7,354 nt of DNA from Candidatus Atribacter hydrocarboniphilus (GTDB lineage: Bacteria > Atribacterota > Atribacteria > Atribacterales > Atribacteraceae). A model generated the notes under the pieces. That model worked only from the letters and a program-made list of their open reading frames with translations, was not told the origin of the DNA and ran no database searches. This document shows, one piece after another, positions 5,199 through 7,354 of the stretch (positions are counted from its first letter, which is position 1; every line of letters starts with the position of its first letter). The DNA lies in NCBI GenBank assembly GCA_003542295.1, contig DPKX01000050.1, forward strand, positions 1-7,354. Reading direction: 5' to 3'. Both the position numbers and the translations under genes were made by a program.

Positions 5199-7157
5199 CT
5201 AGGGAGTAAAGGTTTCTTTGCCGTGCCTGTATATGTTGATTTCCTCTGGATGAAACCGAAGATTAGACCCATCAATAAACGGCTTAAGTTTACCTCCAAC
5301 AAATATATACTTGTGATCAGACATCTCCCAAAAATGCTGCTGAAGACTTTCTGTTATCCCAAGATACGTTCTTTCAATTCCGTTAAAGTACCATTCATCT
5401 GTAAATCCAGCAGATAATAACTCCAATGTAGTTGTCCCCCCAAATAAATAGGGGTTTGCGCCCGGTGTAACAATAGAATCATTATTAGATTCATGACGCC
5501 TTACAAAAAAGATAACATCTATAGCCGAAGCATTGGCAAAAACACACCAACCCTTTTCTTCCCATTCACCTTGGGTACCAGCTGAAGTTGATCCAAAAAA
5601 TTCTAAACCACTTGATTCCAATAATTTAAACGCATCATCAAATTTATCCTTCGTAACAAGATTATAATTTAAAACGTCAAATTTTCTTGAGATACTCTCT
5701 CTATTGGTTCGAGCCTCCCATAATCCTTCTTTCAGTTCCAAAACAGCTTCATCTTTCTCCAACACTTCTTTTGCTGCAACCCTGAATTCTGGCCAATCCT
5801 CATATTGTCTTAAATCACCCGCAATGACATCTTGTTTTATTGACTCGGCAATATCAAAAAATTCACTATATCTCTCAGGGTCTGCGTTTCTACAGAAAAG
5901 CATATACCTTCCCATCGCGTGTAGATACATCTTTTCAAGAAGGTCTTGTGGAATTTGAATATACGGCTTTCCTATTTGCTTGCTTAAATCCTTGGGAATC
6001 CTGAAATTAAATTCCCCGTAATCAGCCTCAAAATGACTTGACGTAGCATCCGGATATTCAATTCCTGCCTCGGCAAGAAGCTTAAGAACGTCCAATTTCC
6101 AATCCTGGATTTGTGGATCAAATTGCCATTCAACTCCAGGTTTTCCATTTGTCGCAATCCAGGAAATCACCTTCACCCCGGTTCCTTCGTTCTCAATTTC
6201 AACACGGTTGACTGAGGTTGCGTTTTCAGGTGAAAAATTTTTGAAGGCAGTCCAGCTTTTTTCCCGCTCCTTTTTCATGTTATACCAGGCATAACCTTCT
6301 TTCGTACTATTGGATGCTTCTCCAAAAACAAACCAACCGGAAGAATCGCTAAACACAACCTGTCTCGTTTCTCCCAAACCTCCTGCGGGTTCCAAGTTCT
6401 CCAAATCGAAATAATCTCCCTCGCAACCGGGCTTCCCTAAAGTCGTAGCCAAGTTTAGATCTATCTTTCTTCTGATGCCTTCGCATGATTCATTCGATAT
6501 TACTGGAAATAAGTAGTGACCTGACTCTCTATCCCTGGGTATGACTAACCAGTATTTACCCTCGTTAAGATAATATTCCCATTCAAGATTTTGTGTAACT
6601 TCCTCCCTGGAAAATCCAGTTCTTCTTGTCTCCTCCTCAATAAAAAGTTCTTTAATTGCGTCTATTTCACCATCCCAACCTAACTCTGAGAGCCTTTTTT
6701 GCGAATCTAATGATTGTGCCCGTAAGCCTTCAACTAAATCCAAATCCTTATATTTAGAATCGATAAGAGGTTTAAATTTTGAACTCTCCCTGGGGTAGGA
6801 TTCTGGAATTAATGTCGGAATAGGATCAGGAGTAGGTGTGGAAGGAATCTCGGTCGATGTAGGAACGGAAGTCGGTAATTCTACTTTCGGAGTAACAGTT
6901 TCCTCAAATTCATCGGGAGGTACTAAAGTACCGAAACCACCTGCAATAGCGGTTTTTCCACCTTCATTTTCAACCCCAATACAAGAAGTTAAGGAAGTAC
7001 CCGCACCCGCCAGCAAAGCCGTTAAACCCAATTCTTTAGCAGTATAATATGCCGCAGTTGCTACACTTACTTTCAAAAAATTCCTTCTTGAAAAATTTTT
7101 TAGTTCCTGGTCTTTCATTGATATTGATATTATAGGATATTTATCCGACCTTTTCAC
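5199..7157 (-). CDS. Tat-exported putative lipoprotein, large paralogue B (652 aa), unknown function
   Basis: This is the paralogue of the protein at 888-2837. It has RR at 24-25 (SRRNFLK), a lipobox-like LTSC with Cys59, a Thr/Pro linker at about 84-120, and conserved Cys225 and Cys245. Residues 21-420 are about 86% identical to paralogue A without gaps, and 371-420 are fully identical. After about 470 the identity drops to patches (TKDKF-DD, LLESSG, EWY, DHK), and this copy has its own C-terminal extension of about 30 residues ending in KETFTP. Extra cysteines at 422 and 538 are not shared. The GTG start is at the same place as in A and again overlaps AGGTGA; an ATG at codon 14 is the alternative, but it lacks a Shine-Dalgarno. 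It follows the remnant small gene by 48 bp. No family is recognised. Confidence 0.92.
   Translation of the reverse strand: MKRSDKYPIISISMKDQELKNFSRRNFLKVSVATAAYYTAKELGLTALLAGAGTSLTSCIGVENEGGKTAIAGGFGTLVPPDEFEETVTPKVELPTSVPTSTEIPSTPTPDPIPTLIPESYPRESSKFKPLIDSKYKDLDLVEGLRAQSLDSQKRLSELGWDGEIDAIKELFIEEETRRTGFSREEVTQNLEWEYYLNEGKYWLVIPRDRESGHYLFPVISNESCEGIRRKIDLNLATTLGKPGCEGDYFDLENLEPAGGLGETRQVVFSDSSGWFVFGEASNSTKEGYAWYNMKKEREKSWTAFKNFSPENATSVNRVEIENEGTGVKVISWIATNGKPGVEWQFDPQIQDWKLDVLKLLAEAGIEYPDATSSHFEADYGEFNFRIPKDLSKQIGKPYIQIPQDLLEKMYLHAMGRYMLFCRNADPERYSEFFDIAESIKQDVIAGDLRQYEDWPEFRVAAKEVLEKDEAVLELKEGLWEARTNRESISRKFDVLNYNLVTKDKFDDAFKLLESSGLEFFGSTSAGTQGEWEEKGWCVFANASAIDVIFFVRRHESNNDSIVTPGANPYLFGGTTTLELLSAGFTDEWYFNGIERTYLGITESLQQHFWEMSDHKYIFVGGKLKPFIDGSNLRFHPEEINIYRHGKETFTP
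6847..7090. repeat. near-identical direct repeat with 2527-2770
   Basis: This is the second copy of the segment encoding the Tat signal, lipobox and linker. The exactly identical blocks are 6847-6911 and 6970-7037. Farther from the start, 6505-6552 is another 48-nt exact match to 2185-2232. The similarity continues at a lower level to about 5750. Confidence 0.9.
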
Positions 7158-7205
7158 CTCATATTACTCAAGTAAAGTCACGAATAGCCTGAATATAAGC
7201 GGGAT

Positions 7206-7330
7206 TTAAAAATATTTTTTAGGAGTAACAGGGAAGACAAACCTTGATTCCACAGAATGAAAGTTTTTACCATCGATTGCTTTATAGTTCCCTGAAATTA
7301 AATTTGAAAAACTTCAATAGACTCTATAAT
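7206..7330 (-). pseudogene. 3' remnant of a second small cassette gene, with frameshift
   Basis: The minus-strand reading from about 7330 to the stop TAA at 7206-7208 matches the last 40 or so residues of the small protein at 2907-3950: IEVFSNLKSGNFKAVEG there, IEVFSNLISGNYKAIDG here after correcting one base. The run of A at 7307-7311 has five bases where the intact gene has six, so the frame is broken and a TGA appears at 7314-7316. This copy also ends with two extra residues (PKKYF). The match stops at about 7330, and the rest lies outside the window or was replaced. Because the window ends here, the frameshift could also be a sequence error near a contig end. Confidence 0.75.
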
Positions 7331-7354
7331 GCGCGCGGAGGCAGCGGAGTGGTC
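7331..7354. other. GC-rich terminal segment unrelated to the small gene
   Basis: The last 24 bases (GCGCGCGGAGGCAGCGG onward) are GC-rich and do not match the corresponding part of the intact small gene, where similarity would be expected. This is either a true junction (a deletion or insertion truncating the small gene) or low-quality sequence at an assembly end. Confidence 0.5.

Overview
The window carries two copies of a two-gene cassette, all on the minus strand. Each cassette encodes a smaller and a larger exported protein. Read in the direction of transcription (right to left), the order is: the broken tail of a small gene (about 7330-7206), large gene B (7157-5199), a 1.2 kb non-coding spacer, an intact small gene (3950-2907) and large gene A (2837-888). 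All three intact proteins start with a twin-arginine (Tat) signal, a lipobox-like cysteine and a Thr/Pro-rich linker, so they look like Tat-exported lipoproteins. I recognise no family for the globular parts. The cassettes are tandem paralogues: large proteins A and B align without a gap from residue 1 to about 470, are about 86% identical over residues 21-420 (hand count), and then diverge strongly.

The non-coding regions (1-887 and 3951-5198) are not featureless. They hold a family of GC-richer repeats made of short hairpins, all in the same (+) orientation. Two hairpin types occur in more than one copy, and the copies differ by paired changes that keep the stems intact. A third, weaker hairpin sits inside a direct repeat at 4371 and 5041. 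The repeats lie at both ends of the small-plus-large gene pair at 888-3950, so they may relate to how the cassette was duplicated; that is inference.

The organism is bacterial. Tat lipoproteins with Thr/Pro linkers, AT-rich genes, weak Shine-Dalgarno signals and GC-rich palindromic intergenic repeats would fit a Chloroflexota (Anaerolineae-type) genome, but this is a weak inference with no marker gene behind it. A good sigma70-type promoter precedes the intact small gene, so small gene plus large gene A is probably one operon. The two window ends are GC-richer and unrelated to the rest. The left end may hold the last codons of another gene; the right end breaks off abruptly inside the second small gene.
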